From Anaerotignum sp. (GTDB taxonomy: Bacteria > Bacillota > Clostridia > Lachnospirales > Anaerotignaceae): 64,000 nucleotides of DNA. Location: contig NZ_JAFUMA010000010.1 of assembly GCF_017483025.1 (NCBI RefSeq), forward strand, positions 1-64,000. The letters run 5' to 3'. Position numbers and translations under genes: made by a program. The notes beneath the pieces are model-generated. The model was not told the DNA's origin. It saw nothing but the letters and a program-made list of their open reading frames with translations, and made no database searches. Shown piece by piece: positions 36,738 to 45,442 of this stretch (position 1 is its first letter; every line of letters starts with the position of its first letter).

Positions 36738-37223
36738 ATGGAAAAAAACAGAGTGAACACAAAATTTTTAGTTTCTACGGCATTGATCGCAGCGGTCTAT
36801 GTGGTGATGACACTGGCAATCGCACCTTTGAGCTTCAGCATGATCCAAGTGCGTGTTTCAGAAGTGTTGATGCTGATGGCATTCATTGATAAGAAGTATG
36901 CCCCCGGTTTGGTTCTGGGCTGCTTCATCGCCAATTGCTTCAGTCCTTTTGGTCTGATGGATATTGCCTTTGGCACGACCTGCACAGCGGCGGCTCTCTG
37001 GGGCATCACAAGACACAGCAAGACCCTTTTCGGCGCAAGCCTCTGGGCGGTGTTCTGCAATGCTTTCATCGGCATTGAGCTGTATTTGTTTGGCAGTCCA
37101 CTGCTCTTGAGCATGGTGACAGTAGCCATCGGGGAATTCCTTTCCGTATCCGTTGTGGGTTATGCATTGTTCCGCCAGTTGATGAAAAATCCTATGCTGA
37201 TGGAGAGATTGAAAATCGCATAA
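36738..37223 (+). CDS. queT: QueT-family queuosine precursor transporter
   Basis: The 161-residue membrane protein has five to six helices and QueT features, including VRVSEVLMLMAF and the conserved FGLMDIAFGT. QueT proteins are the substrate-binding components of ECF-type importers and supply a 7-deazaguanine precursor such as preQ1 for tRNA queuosine. ATG 36738 is 9 bp from AGGAGGT. No tgt or ECF energising genes are nearby, so a shared ECF module is assumed. Confidence 0.85.
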   Translation: MEKNRVNTKFLVSTALIAAVYVVMTLAIAPLSFSMIQVRVSEVLMLMAFIDKKYAPGLVLGCFIANCFSPFGLMDIAFGTTCTAAALWGITRHSKTLFGASLWAVFCNAFIGIELYLFGSPLLLSMVTVAIGEFLSVSVVGYALFRQLMKNPMLMERLKIA

Positions 37224-37236
37224 AAATGACAAAATG

Positions 37237-37268
37237 AGGACTTTCTAGACTGGAAGTCCTTATCTTTT
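37237..37268 (+). terminator. Terminator of queT
   Basis: AGGACTTTC (37237-37245) pairs with GGAAGTCCT (37252-37260); TATCTTTT follows. Confidence 0.8.
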
Positions 37269-37295
37269 ACATTTGTCCTTTTTACAGAAACACTA

Positions 37296-37323
37296 TTGAC
37301 AAATAAAAACAGAGTGATATAAT
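37296..37323 (+). promoter_or_regulatory. Promoter of the T-box tryptophan transporter operon
   Basis: Fully consensus TTGACA (37296-37301) and TATAAT (37318-37323) with 16-bp spacing. Confidence 0.88.
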
Positions 37324-37334
37324 CAAGATATCCA

Positions 37335-37608
37335 AATAGAGAAACCAGTGATTAAGAGGAGTAGCCTTTCAAATCAGCTTACAGAGAGCCGCGGATGGTG
37401 GGAGCGTGGCAGTGTGAGGATTGGTGAATGGACTTATGAGGGCGGTCGAAAGCAAAAGCGAGTAGAAACCGACGGGGAGCGCACCCGTTACCAGGGCGTG
37501 ACTGTATGGCTGTACAGTGGTAAGAGCGGATGATTTTTCATCAATTTGGGTGGTACCGCAGGATATTCAAGTCTTGTCCCATAGAAATATGTGGATAAGG
37601 CTTTTTTT
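37335..37608 (+). ncRNA. T-box leader, probably tRNA-Trp responsive
   Basis: The universally conserved T-box GGGTGGTACCGC lies at 37548-37559. The specifier loop reads GTGAATGGAC, placing codon TGG at 37429-37431 (Trp). A terminator GTCTTGTCC (37571-37579) with GGATAAGGC (37593-37601) and seven T follows. Uncharged tRNA-Trp would stabilise the antiterminator and turn on the transporter. The UGGU bulge would pair with a G discriminator by wobble. This explains the 476-bp gap; no protein gene lies in it. Confidence 0.93.
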
Positions 37609-37699
37609 ATTATCTGCGGAAGAAAAGCTCACATAAACAGTCGAGAAGAGAATAGACGAGAAAAAGAAATAAAACAAGATTAGAAAAGGAGAGAGTATT

Positions 37700-38677
37700 A
37701 TGAAGAAATTTATGGCAATGACAATGGCAATGGTAATGACAGCAATGGCACTGACAGGCTGCGGCGGCGGTGCGGAAGAAGGCACGGCAAGCGGTGATAT
37801 CCCTGTGATCGGCATCAACCAGTACGGCCAGCATGCATCTCTGGATAACTGCCGTGAAGGGTTCCTGTTGGGTCTGGAAGAAGCAGGCCTGGTGGAAGGC
37901 GTTGACTTTGAAATTGATTACCAGAATGCCGGTTTTGATGATAATATCGCAACACAGATCGCACAGAACTTCTCTGCAAACGATGTTGCATTGATGTGCG
38001 CTATCGCAACACCTTCTGCAACAGCATGCTACGCAGCAGCAGAAGATAAAGACATCCCTGTAATCTTCACAGCGATCACAGACCCTGAAGAAGCAAAACT
38101 GACAGGCGGCAACATCACAGGCACCAGCGATAAGTTGCCCATCGAAGGCCAGCTGCAGCTGATCCGCCAGATGCAGCCCGATGCAAAAACCATCGGTATC
38201 CTTTACACAACAAGCGAACCGAACTCTGTTTCCGCAGTAAGAGAATATGAAGAAAAAGCAGGCGACTATGGCTTTACCATCGAAGCTTTGGGCGTTATGA
38301 CACAGGCTGAAGTAAACCAGGCAACAGATACCCTGATCTCCAAAGGCGTTGATTGCTTCACAAATCTGACAGATAATAACGTAGTAGGCGTTCTGCCTTC
38401 TATCCTGGAAAAAACAAATGAAGCTGGTATCCCCGTATATGGTTCCGAAATCGAACAGGTAAAACTGGGCTGTGTTGCTTCCGCAGGTATCGAATATATC
38501 GCTCTGGGTAAGCAGACAGGCGCAATGGCAGCAAAGATCCTGAAAGGCGAAGCAGCTGCAACAGATATGCCTTACGAAACAATTTCCGAATTTGAAATCT
38601 ATGTAAATCCCGATGCAATGGCTGCTCTGGGCGTTAGTGCAGAGGTAGAAAATGCCATCGATGTAACTGCAGAATGA
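37700..38677 (+). CDS. trpX: Tryptophan-type ABC transporter substrate-binding lipoprotein
   Basis: The signal peptide ends in a lipobox (LTGC, Cys23) and the remaining 300 residues match the COG2984 family of binding proteins. Genes of this family preceded by a tryptophan T-box were assigned to tryptophan transport; the T-box here carries a UGG specifier. AAAGGAGAG lies before ATG 37700. Permease and ATPase genes follow at once, so this is a complete importer. Substrate is inferred from regulation. Confidence 0.88.
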   Translation: MKKFMAMTMAMVMTAMALTGCGGGAEEGTASGDIPVIGINQYGQHASLDNCREGFLLGLEEAGLVEGVDFEIDYQNAGFDDNIATQIAQNFSANDVALMCAIATPSATACYAAAEDKDIPVIFTAITDPEEAKLTGGNITGTSDKLPIEGQLQLIRQMQPDAKTIGILYTTSEPNSVSAVREYEEKAGDYGFTIEALGVMTQAEVNQATDTLISKGVDCFTNLTDNNVVGVLPSILEKTNEAGIPVYGSEIEQVKLGCVASAGIEYIALGKQTGAMAAKILKGEAAATDMPYETISEFEIYVNPDAMAALGVSAEVENAIDVTAE

Positions 38678-38702
38678 TTTTCTGCATAGAAAGAGGTAAC
38701 CC

Positions 38703-39587
38703 ATGTTTGATTTGATCATCAGCACGTTGACGCAGGGCTTTATTTACGCCCTGCTGTCCTACGGCATTTATATCACATATAAAATACTGGACTTTCCTGA
38801 TCTGACGGTAGACGGCAGCTTCCCTTTGGGGGCAGCCATTGCCGCGGTGCTTCTGGTAAAGGGTATGAATCCCTTTGTGGCACTTCTGGCAGCGATTCTG
38901 GTGGGGGCAGTGGCAGGTCTGGTCACAGGCATCATCCATGTAAAATTTGGCGTCAGAGACCTGCTGGCAGGTATCATTACCATGACAGCTCTGTTTTCCA
39001 TCAACCTGCAGATCGCAGGCTCCAATCTGGCAGTGGAACGCGCCATCGATACCATCTTCACATCCGGCCCCATCATGACAATTATGGGGAATTCTTCCCT
39101 GATGATGCGCAAATTCGTGATGTCCCTGATCGTAGCGCTGATCTTCAAATTCATTCTGGACTGGTATCTCAGCACAAAGAGCGGCATGCTGCTTCGTGCC
39201 GTTGGTGATAACAGCACACTGGTGACTACATTGGCGAAGGATAAAGGCATCGTAAAGATCGTTGGTCTGGTCGTTGCAAATGCTCTGGTGGCACTTTCCG
39301 GCGCCATGGTTTGTATGGAACAGAGAGCCTTCTCCAGCACTATGGGTACAGGTCAGATGGTCTTTGGTCTGGCGGCAGTTATCATCGGTACGACTTTGTT
39401 CCGTAAGCTGAGCTTTGCAAAAGGTACGACAGCTGTTCTGGTGGGCAGCGTGTTCTATAAAGCATGTATCCAGGTTGCCATCAGCCTGGGCTTGCCTGCA
39501 AACCTGATGAAACTGGCAACAGCAGTGCTGTTCCTGGTGGTTCTGGTTTTAGGCAACAAACAGAAGGGTGGTGCGGAACGTGCTTGA
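38703..39587 (+). CDS. trpY: Tryptophan-type ABC transporter permease
   Basis: The 294-residue protein has about eight to nine hydrophobic segments, as in the COG4120 permeases related to the branched-chain amino acid and ribose types. KILDFPDLTVDGSFPLGA near the N-terminus is strongly conserved in this family. It is between the T-box-controlled binding protein and the ATPase, and overlaps the latter by 8 bp at the preferred start. Confidence 0.88.
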   Translation: MFDLIISTLTQGFIYALLSYGIYITYKILDFPDLTVDGSFPLGAAIAAVLLVKGMNPFVALLAAILVGAVAGLVTGIIHVKFGVRDLLAGIITMTALFSINLQIAGSNLAVERAIDTIFTSGPIMTIMGNSSLMMRKFVMSLIVALIFKFILDWYLSTKSGMLLRAVGDNSTLVTTLAKDKGIVKIVGLVVANALVALSGAMVCMEQRAFSSTMGTGQMVFGLAAVIIGTTLFRKLSFAKGTTAVLVGSVFYKACIQVAISLGLPANLMKLATAVLFLVVLVLGNKQKGGAERA

Positions 39588-40353
39588 ACTGAAACACATT
39601 AAAAAAATCTATAACCCTGGCACCATTTCCGAAACCCAGTTGTTTGATGACTTTAACCTGACAGTGCCCGATGGGGAATTCCTTTCCATCGTTGGCAGTA
39701 ATGGTTCCGGTAAAACATCCATGCTGAATATCATCTGTGGCAGCATTCCCATTCAGGGTGGCGAAGTGCTGATTGGAGGCAAGGATATTGCAAAAATGAA
39801 GGATTTCCAGAGATATCGCACCATTGGTCGTGTCTATCAGGACCCTTCTGCAGGCACATGCCCCAATCTGACTATGCTGGAAAATATGTCTCTGGCAGAT
39901 AATAAGGGCAAACCCTTTGGCCTGGGCAGAGGTATTAATAAAGCAAGAGAAAATTATTACAAAGAACAGCTTTCTATTCTGGGACTGGGCCTGGAAAATA
40001 AGATGAATGTGAAACTGGGTGCCCTTTCCGGTGGTCAGAGACAGGCAGCGACACTGATCATGGCGACCCTGACGCCTATCGAATTCCTTATTCTTGATGA
40101 ACATACAGCCGCTCTGGACCCTAAGACTGCAGACATCATCATGGAACTGACAGATAAGGTCGTAAAAGAAAAGAAATTGACAGCCATGATGGTAACCCAT
40201 AACCTGCGCTATGCGGCGGATTATGGCAGCAGACTGATCATGATGGATAAAGGTCATATCGTGCTGGATAAAGGCGGCGAGGAAAAGGCAAAAACGAAAG
40301 TGGATGATATTCTGGATATCTTCACGGAAATCAGTATCGAGTGCGGTAACTGA
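39580..40353 (+). CDS. trpZ: Tryptophan-type ABC transporter ATP-binding protein
   Basis: GTG 39580 is chosen because COG1101 relatives begin with (M)LELK; GTG codons at 39568 and 39571 are also in frame. Motifs are Walker A GSNGSGKTS, signature LSGGQRQAATL and Walker B LILDEHTAALDPKT, in which His replaces the usual Pro, normal for this family. The gene overlaps the permease and ends the operon at a strong bidirectional terminator. Confidence 0.9.
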   Translation: MLELKHIKKIYNPGTISETQLFDDFNLTVPDGEFLSIVGSNGSGKTSMLNIICGSIPIQGGEVLIGGKDIAKMKDFQRYRTIGRVYQDPSAGTCPNLTMLENMSLADNKGKPFGLGRGINKARENYYKEQLSILGLGLENKMNVKLGALSGGQRQAATLIMATLTPIEFLILDEHTAALDPKTADIIMELTDKVVKEKKLTAMMVTHNLRYAADYGSRLIMMDKGHIVLDKGGEEKAKTKVDDILDIFTEISIECGN

Positions 40354-40378
40354 TTCAATTATATAGGTAAAATAATAG

Positions 40379-40408
40379 ACCCCAAACCATTTGGTTTGGG
40401 GTTTTAAT
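40379..40408. terminator. Bidirectional terminator between trpZ and the D,D-carboxypeptidase gene
   Basis: ACCCCAAACC (40379-40388) and GGTTTGGGGT (40393-40402) form a 10-bp stem with an ATTT loop. T-rich tracts lie on both strands. Confidence 0.92.
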
Positions 40409-40415
40409 ATGTTTA

Positions 40416-41777
40416 TTAACGATGTCTTCTGGTAGTATTTCTGCGTCTTCTTCTGCGATTTTTTCGGCGTTTTTTATACTGCAGATACCCAATTGTACGA
40501 GTGATGCAGATGAGGATGATAAATACAAGAATGAGGATACCCACGCCAATGCCGATCTTCTTCAAAATGCCTGTAAAGGAGGATTTATCCAATTCCGCTT
40601 TCTGTTCGTCTGTCAGTGCATCTACGGCATTCTGGGCAACCAGATCGACAGTCTTGAGGGTTTCGCCGTTGAGAGTGACGTTCAGTGTGCCCACCACCTG
40701 GCCTTCTGTTACAGGGCCTTCCATGGTCTCAGGAATATCCATTTCTACTTTCACAGCAGAAACATCGGTTCCTTTGGGCAGGGTGGCGTATATGTCCTCT
40801 GCGGGGGCAACAGTGGCCGTACCCAGCTCCACAGGCTTTTCATTATAGGTTTCTGTTACCTTCACGGTAGCCGTATGGTCTGCGGCAGAAGCTACCTTTA
40901 CAGATTCATAATTTTGAAAGCCATAATCGAAAAGGGCGGCAGTATCGGTGTAATGTTCTGCACCATAGCATTTCATCACAACAGCGATCAACTCCATGCC
41001 GTCTCGTTCGGCGTAAGTCACCAGAGTGTTCAAGGCTTCATTGGTGAAGCCTGTTTTGCCGCCGGTGGCATCTTCATAATAATAAATGGAATTGGGGTTC
41101 AGCATCTGATGCTGTCCATGGAGATAGCGGGTCTCTGTCTGCAGATTGGTGGGAGGGATTTCGTAATCCGTTTCGCTCATGATATTGCGATATTCCTCGT
41201 GGGTCAGCAGTTCTTTTGCGATGAGAGCCATGTCGTAGGCGGTGGTGTAGTGGTTTTCATCATGAAGCCCATTGGCATTGACAAAATTCGTATTTTTACA
41301 GCCCAGTTCCTTAGCCCGTTCTGTCATATGCTTTGCAAATTCTTCCGTAGAGCCGTCTACATATTCTGCTACACCATTGGAGGCTTCATTGGCAGAGCGC
41401 AGGATGATGGCACGGAGTACCTGCTCCAGAGTCAGGGTTTCTCCTTCCATAATAGCGATATGGGCGCTGCCCGGTTCGATATTGTAGACAGCATCGTGGG
41501 AAAAGGTGATCTGGTCGGTCAGCTTGCCATGCTCTAAAGCCAGCAGGATGGTCATCAGCTTTGTGATGCTGGCGGGGTACATCTTCTGGTCAGCATTTTT
41601 GCTGTACAACACTTCGCCGCTGGCTGCGTCCATGAGGACGGCTGTTTCAGAGGCCAGGGTCAATTCGGGTGCAGTCACTGTATCATTTGTTTCGGAAGGG
41701 ACTTCTTCTGCAAAAACGGAAAAAGAAGGGAAAATAAAGGAAAGAGCCAACAAGAGTGGCAGAAATCTTTTTTTCAT
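40416..41777 (-). CDS. D-alanyl-D-alanine carboxypeptidase (DacF/PBP5 type)
   Basis: It trims the terminal D-Ala from peptidoglycan stem peptides outside the membrane. A signal peptide (about 1-23) is followed by the serine motif SITK (Ser70, Lys73), SAN in LRSANEAS and KTG in GGKTGFT. A PBP5-like beta domain covers about 290-385. A C-terminal helix (about 405-430) and a strongly basic tail with KKRRKNRRRRRR anchor it, unlike the amphipathic anchor of E. coli PBP5. It stands alone on the minus strand. Confidence 0.93.
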   Translation of the reverse strand: MKKRFLPLLLALSFIFPSFSVFAEEVPSETNDTVTAPELTLASETAVLMDAASGEVLYSKNADQKMYPASITKLMTILLALEHGKLTDQITFSHDAVYNIEPGSAHIAIMEGETLTLEQVLRAIILRSANEASNGVAEYVDGSTEEFAKHMTERAKELGCKNTNFVNANGLHDENHYTTAYDMALIAKELLTHEEYRNIMSETDYEIPPTNLQTETRYLHGQHQMLNPNSIYYYEDATGGKTGFTNEALNTLVTYAERDGMELIAVVMKCYGAEHYTDTAALFDYGFQNYESVKVASAADHTATVKVTETYNEKPVELGTATVAPAEDIYATLPKGTDVSAVKVEMDIPETMEGPVTEGQVVGTLNVTLNGETLKTVDLVAQNAVDALTDEQKAELDKSSFTGILKKIGIGVGILILVFIILICITRTIGYLQYKKRRKNRRRRRRNTTRRHR

Positions 41778-41844
41778 GGGATTCTCCTATATGTTTATTT
41801 GAAAAAATACGTTCGATATGTTAAAATGTCCATAGTCGTGTGGT

Positions 41845-42318
41845 ATGCACTTTTTTCGGAATAAGGCACGCACATTAAAAATTATACCAGAATTATTTGG
41901 AAAGAAAAAGAGGTTTGGATTAAAGTTGCGTGAAAAAGGCTTTGTTGCAAAAATCGGAATAGAACGGCTGAAGCTATTGGCAGTTATGGCATTTTTCCTG
42001 CTGAGCGGCGTTTTTTATAGCCACAGCTTTTATGCGGGGGAACTGGATATAGGTACACCCATTTCCGCGGAAGAGATCGGTGCGAAGGAAGAAAACACGG
42101 TCTATGCGGAGGAAATGATGGGGAAACTTGATATCAACACTGCTACGGCAGAGGAGCTGACTCGCCTTTCCGGCATCGGCAAAAAGCGCGCAGCGGATAT
42201 CATCACATACAGAGAAGCAAACGGAGGCTTTACCCGTATCGAGGATATCATGAATGTATCCGGCATTGGGGAGAAGACATTTGAAAAAATAAAAGAAGAG
42301 ATCACAGTGGGAGAATAA
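41845..42318 (+). CDS. ComEA-like helix-hairpin-helix DNA-binding protein
   Basis: The C-terminal 65 residues hold a ComEA domain with two helix-hairpin-helix units (LDINTATAEELTRLSGIG and IEDIMNVSGIGEKTF). An N-terminal membrane helix (about 42-60) would display it outside the cell, where ComEA binds incoming DNA. ATG 41845 has no good ribosome site; TTG 41926 or ATG 41986 are alternatives, so the start is uncertain. comEC lies 3 kb downstream, separated by a two-component system and a GerMN gene. It lacks the usual SLBB domain. Confidence 0.8.
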   Translation: MHFFRNKARTLKIIPELFGKKKRFGLKLREKGFVAKIGIERLKLLAVMAFFLLSGVFYSHSFYAGELDIGTPISAEEIGAKEENTVYAEEMMGKLDINTATAEELTRLSGIGKKRAADIITYREANGGFTRIEDIMNVSGIGEKTFEKIKEEITVGE

Positions 42319-42330
42319 GGAGGGCTGAAA

Positions 42331-43020
42331 ATGGCTTATCAGATTTTGGTAGTAGATGACGAAAAATTGATCGTAAAAGGCATCAAATTTTCTTTGGAAC
42401 AGGACGGCATGGAGGTAACAGCGGCATACGACGGGGAAGAAGCCCTGCAGTATATCAAGGAGAAAAACTTTGACCTGGTGGTGCTGGATGTAATGCTGCC
42501 CAAAATGGACGGCCTGCAGGTTTGCCGTGAGACAAGAGAATTTTCTCAGGTGCCCATCATCATGGTAACGGCAAAGGGCGAAGATATGGATAAGATCATG
42601 GGATTGGAATACGGCGCCGATGACTATATCACAAAACCCTTCAATATTCTGGAACTGAAGGCACGTATCAAGGCCATCCTGCGCCGCAGCGTAAAGAAAG
42701 CACCTGCGGAGCCTGCTGCGAAAAACGTATTGAAGGCAAGAGACCTGGAGCTTTCCTTTGACAGCAGACGCGTATTCATCAGTGGCAGGGAAGTGAACCT
42801 GACAGCCAAGGAATTCGACTTATTGGAGCTTTTGATGGAAAATCCCGGCAAAGTCTACAGCAGAGAAAAGTTGCTGGATACTGTATGGGGCTATGATTAT
42901 CCCGGCGATGTGCGTACGGTGGATGTGCATGTGCGCCGTTTGAGAGAAAAGATCGAAGCAAATCCTAGTGAACCAAAATATATCTTTACAAAATGGGGAG
43001 TTGGTTACTATTTTAACTAA
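42331..43020 (+). CDS. OmpR/PhoB-family response regulator
   Basis: The receiver domain has the acidic pair DD (residues 9-10), phospho-acceptor Asp53 in LDVMLPKMDG, a Thr in VTAKG and Lys in TKPF. The C-terminal winged helix ends with VRRLREKIEANP and GYYFN, as usual. It precedes a histidine kinase gene whose 3' part is out of frame. AAGGAGGG lies upstream. RR-kinase-GerMN order resembles the MtrA-MtrB-LpqB locus of Actinobacteria. Confidence 0.95.
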   Translation: MAYQILVVDDEKLIVKGIKFSLEQDGMEVTAAYDGEEALQYIKEKNFDLVVLDVMLPKMDGLQVCRETREFSQVPIIMVTAKGEDMDKIMGLEYGADDYITKPFNILELKARIKAILRRSVKKAPAEPAAKNVLKARDLELSFDSRRVFISGREVNLTAKEFDLLELLMENPGKVYSREKLLDTVWGYDYPGDVRTVDVHVRRLREKIEANPSEPKYIFTKWGVGYYFN

Positions 43021-44451
43021 TCAGAACGAGCAGAAAAAAATCCCGTTCATCAGCCTGCGCTGGTTCCTGCTTTTGGCCTATGCGGTGGCAGGTATCCTTC
43101 CGCTGCTGCTCCTTGCCAGCACCATGCTCCATTCTGTACAGGGCTATTTTGTAGAGGAACGCAAAAAGGAGCTGCTTAGTCAGGCCAATGTCATTTCAGG
43201 CCAGCTGACATCCTCCAGCTTTCTTTTTGATGAAGAGGACAGAGGCGATATGGAGGAACTGATCCTGGAGACCAGCCAGAATGAGGACTATCGTATCCTG
43301 GTTTTGGATTCCTCCTGCGTGGTGGTTTATGATACGGGTTATGAAGATGTAGGAAAAACCATCCTTTTGCCGGAAGTGGTACAGGCTTTGGATGATAAGG
43401 ATACAGCAAAAGAACAGAAGGATGGGTCTGTCCATGCGGCAGCTTCCATTATGGGCGCGGCAGACCGCAAGGTAGGTGTTGTGCTGATTGCCGACGGCAT
43501 GCGGGATGTCCATGATATCGTTGGGGATATCGGGAAGGAGGCTTATCTCCTGCTGGGCGCTATCGTTGTGCTTCTGTTCATCATTATGGTCGTAGTTTCC
43601 AAGGTATTTACAGAACCTGTGAAAAACCTGATCAGCGTCATCCAGAAAATGTCCGAAGGGCATTTTGAACAGCGGGCGAAGGTCAGCAGCAGGGTGCATA
43701 ACGAGATTGCGGATCTGGCCATTGCCTGCAATCAGATGGCGGATCAGCTGGAAAAGGTAGAATCCACCCGTCAGCAGTTTGTATCAAATGTATCCCATGA
43801 ATTGAAAACGCCCCTTAGCTCCGTGAAGGTGCTGAGTGAATCCATTTTGCTGATGGAAGATGTGCCCAAGGAAATGTATGTGGAATTCCTTCATGATATC
43901 AATTCCGAGGTCGACCGTATGACAGAAATCATCAATGACCTGCTGACCCTGGTTAAATTGGATCAGAAGGAAATCCCTCTGAATTTCAAGGAAACAGACC
44001 TGAACCAGATGATGGAAGGTATCATCAAACGGCTGCAGCCCCTGGCGGATAACAAAGGGGTATCCCTCCAATGGGAGGCAGCGAAGGAAGTGCGCGCAGA
44101 TGCTGATGAAATGAAACTTTCTCTGGCAATCTCCAATCTGGTGGATAATGCCATCAAATATACGCCTGCGGAGGCATCGTCAGGGTGGCGTTGGATGCAG
44201 ACCATCAGAATGTATTTTTCAGCGTGGCAGATACAGGTATTGGTATCCCTGAAAATGAAGTAGGTCGTATTTTTGAGCGATTCTATCGTGTAGATAAAAC
44301 AAGAGACAGAGAAACAGGCGGTACAGGTCTGGGTCTGTCTATCACCCATAGTACCATTATGATGCATAAAGGCAGCATCAAGGTAAACAGCAAGGAAGAG
44401 GAAGGCACGACGATCCTGGTACGTATCCCTCTGAAACAGCAAAACCAGTAA
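42968..44451 (+). pseudogene. Sensor histidine kinase with a frameshift in the ATPase domain
   Basis: The first frame (to 44263) encodes two membrane helices around an outer sensor region, HAMP, the His box FVSNVSHELKTPLSS and the N box NLVDNAIKYTP. It then reads nonsense and stops. The rest of the ATPase domain is in the -1 frame from about 44170: VALDADHQN, then ADTGIGIPENE, FERFYRVDK and GGTGLGLSI, to 44451. One missing G in a GCGGA/GCGGGA context restores the frame (TPAGGIVRVALD). No slippery heptamer is present, so this is either a true mutation or a sequence error. The start is unclear: GTG 42968 overlaps the regulator; TTG 43001 abuts GGGGAG. Confidence 0.85.
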
Positions 44452-44466
44452 GGGAGGAGGAATTTT

Positions 44467-45426
44467 ATGGCAAACCGAGAGGGGCTTTTTCGCAAAGCCA
44501 TTGCTTTGATCATTGCTCTGGTCATTTTGATTCCTTGTTCCGTTCTGATTTATGATGCGGTGATTGCATCAGGAGAGGAAAAAGTAGAATTTTATTATAT
44601 GATGAGTGACGGGAAGATGAAGCCCATCGAAAAAGATATTCGCGGCGAAAATATGGAAGATACGTTGCTGACAGCTTTGAATACCCTGAAGGAAGGACCG
44701 AAAACGGAAGGGGTATCTCCCTCTGTTCCCCAGGATGTGGAGTTCCTTTCTGTTGCGCTGGTCAATAACATTGCGATCATCGATGTTTCCGATGCATATT
44801 ACGCTATGAAGAGTACGGCTGAGGTCATCTGCCGCTCTTCCATCGTCTGGACATTGACTTCTCTGGATTTTGTAGAGGGGGTTGAAATTACCGTAGAAGG
44901 AAAATCTCTGTCTACGCCCACCGGGGAGAAAATCGGCCCCATGAATCGCAGCAACGTGATCATCGATGGGGAAGCGATCGCAGCAGAAACGACGGAATAT
45001 GCGATCCTGACGCTGTATTTTTCCAATGCGGACGGCACAGATCTGGCTGTGGAAGAACGTGTAGTGGAGGTAAATGCAAACCAGACCAGAGAAAAGACCA
45101 TTCTGGAACAGTTGATCGCCGGCCCTGTGGAAAAGGACTGCGTGGGCACGATTCCTGCGGAAACGAAGATCAGAGATGTGACAACGACCAATGATGGTAC
45201 CTGCTATGTAAATCTGAGCGAAGATTTCGTTCTGAAGCACAGCGGCGGGGAAAGGGCAGAACTCCTGACGGTGTATTCCATCGTCAATTCCCTTTGCGAA
45301 TTGGATCATGTCGATAAGGTGCAGTTCCTGATCGAAGGGAAGAAGCTGGATGAATTTAAGGGGAATTTGCAGTTTAAAACACCATTTACTGCGGTCAGCA
45401 GTTTGAAAACGGCAGAGATACAATAA
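44467..45426 (+). CDS. Membrane-anchored protein with two GerMN domains
   Basis: An N-terminal anchor (about residues 10-33) is followed by two GerMN domains (about 55-165 and 185-305), the second with LYFSNADGTDL and TILEQLIAGP. GerMN domains occur in spore germination GerM and in LpqB, the lipoprotein that modulates the MtrB kinase. It lies 15 bp after the kinase, so a role as an accessory to that two-component system is inferred. AGGGAGGAGG precedes the start. Confidence 0.88.
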   Translation: MANREGLFRKAIALIIALVILIPCSVLIYDAVIASGEEKVEFYYMMSDGKMKPIEKDIRGENMEDTLLTALNTLKEGPKTEGVSPSVPQDVEFLSVALVNNIAIIDVSDAYYAMKSTAEVICRSSIVWTLTSLDFVEGVEITVEGKSLSTPTGEKIGPMNRSNVIIDGEAIAAETTEYAILTLYFSNADGTDLAVEERVVEVNANQTREKTILEQLIAGPVEKDCVGTIPAETKIRDVTTTNDGTCYVNLSEDFVLKHSGGERAELLTVYSIVNSLCELDHVDKVQFLIEGKKLDEFKGNLQFKTPFTAVSSLKTAEIQ

Positions 45427-45442
45427 TTAGGAGTAAGGCAAC

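Noticed and set aside
36655-36740. Assignment of the queT leader as a standard preQ1-I, preQ1-II or THF riboswitch
   Set aside because: The pairings and conserved loops do not fit well enough; only a generic pseudoknot call is supported.
37348-37533. A 61-codon open frame in the trp leader
   Set aside because: It lies wholly in the T-box RNA.
44160-44180. Programmed -1 frameshift in the kinase gene
   Set aside because: No X-XXY-YYZ slippery site or stimulatory stem is visible; a base loss in the G-run is simpler.
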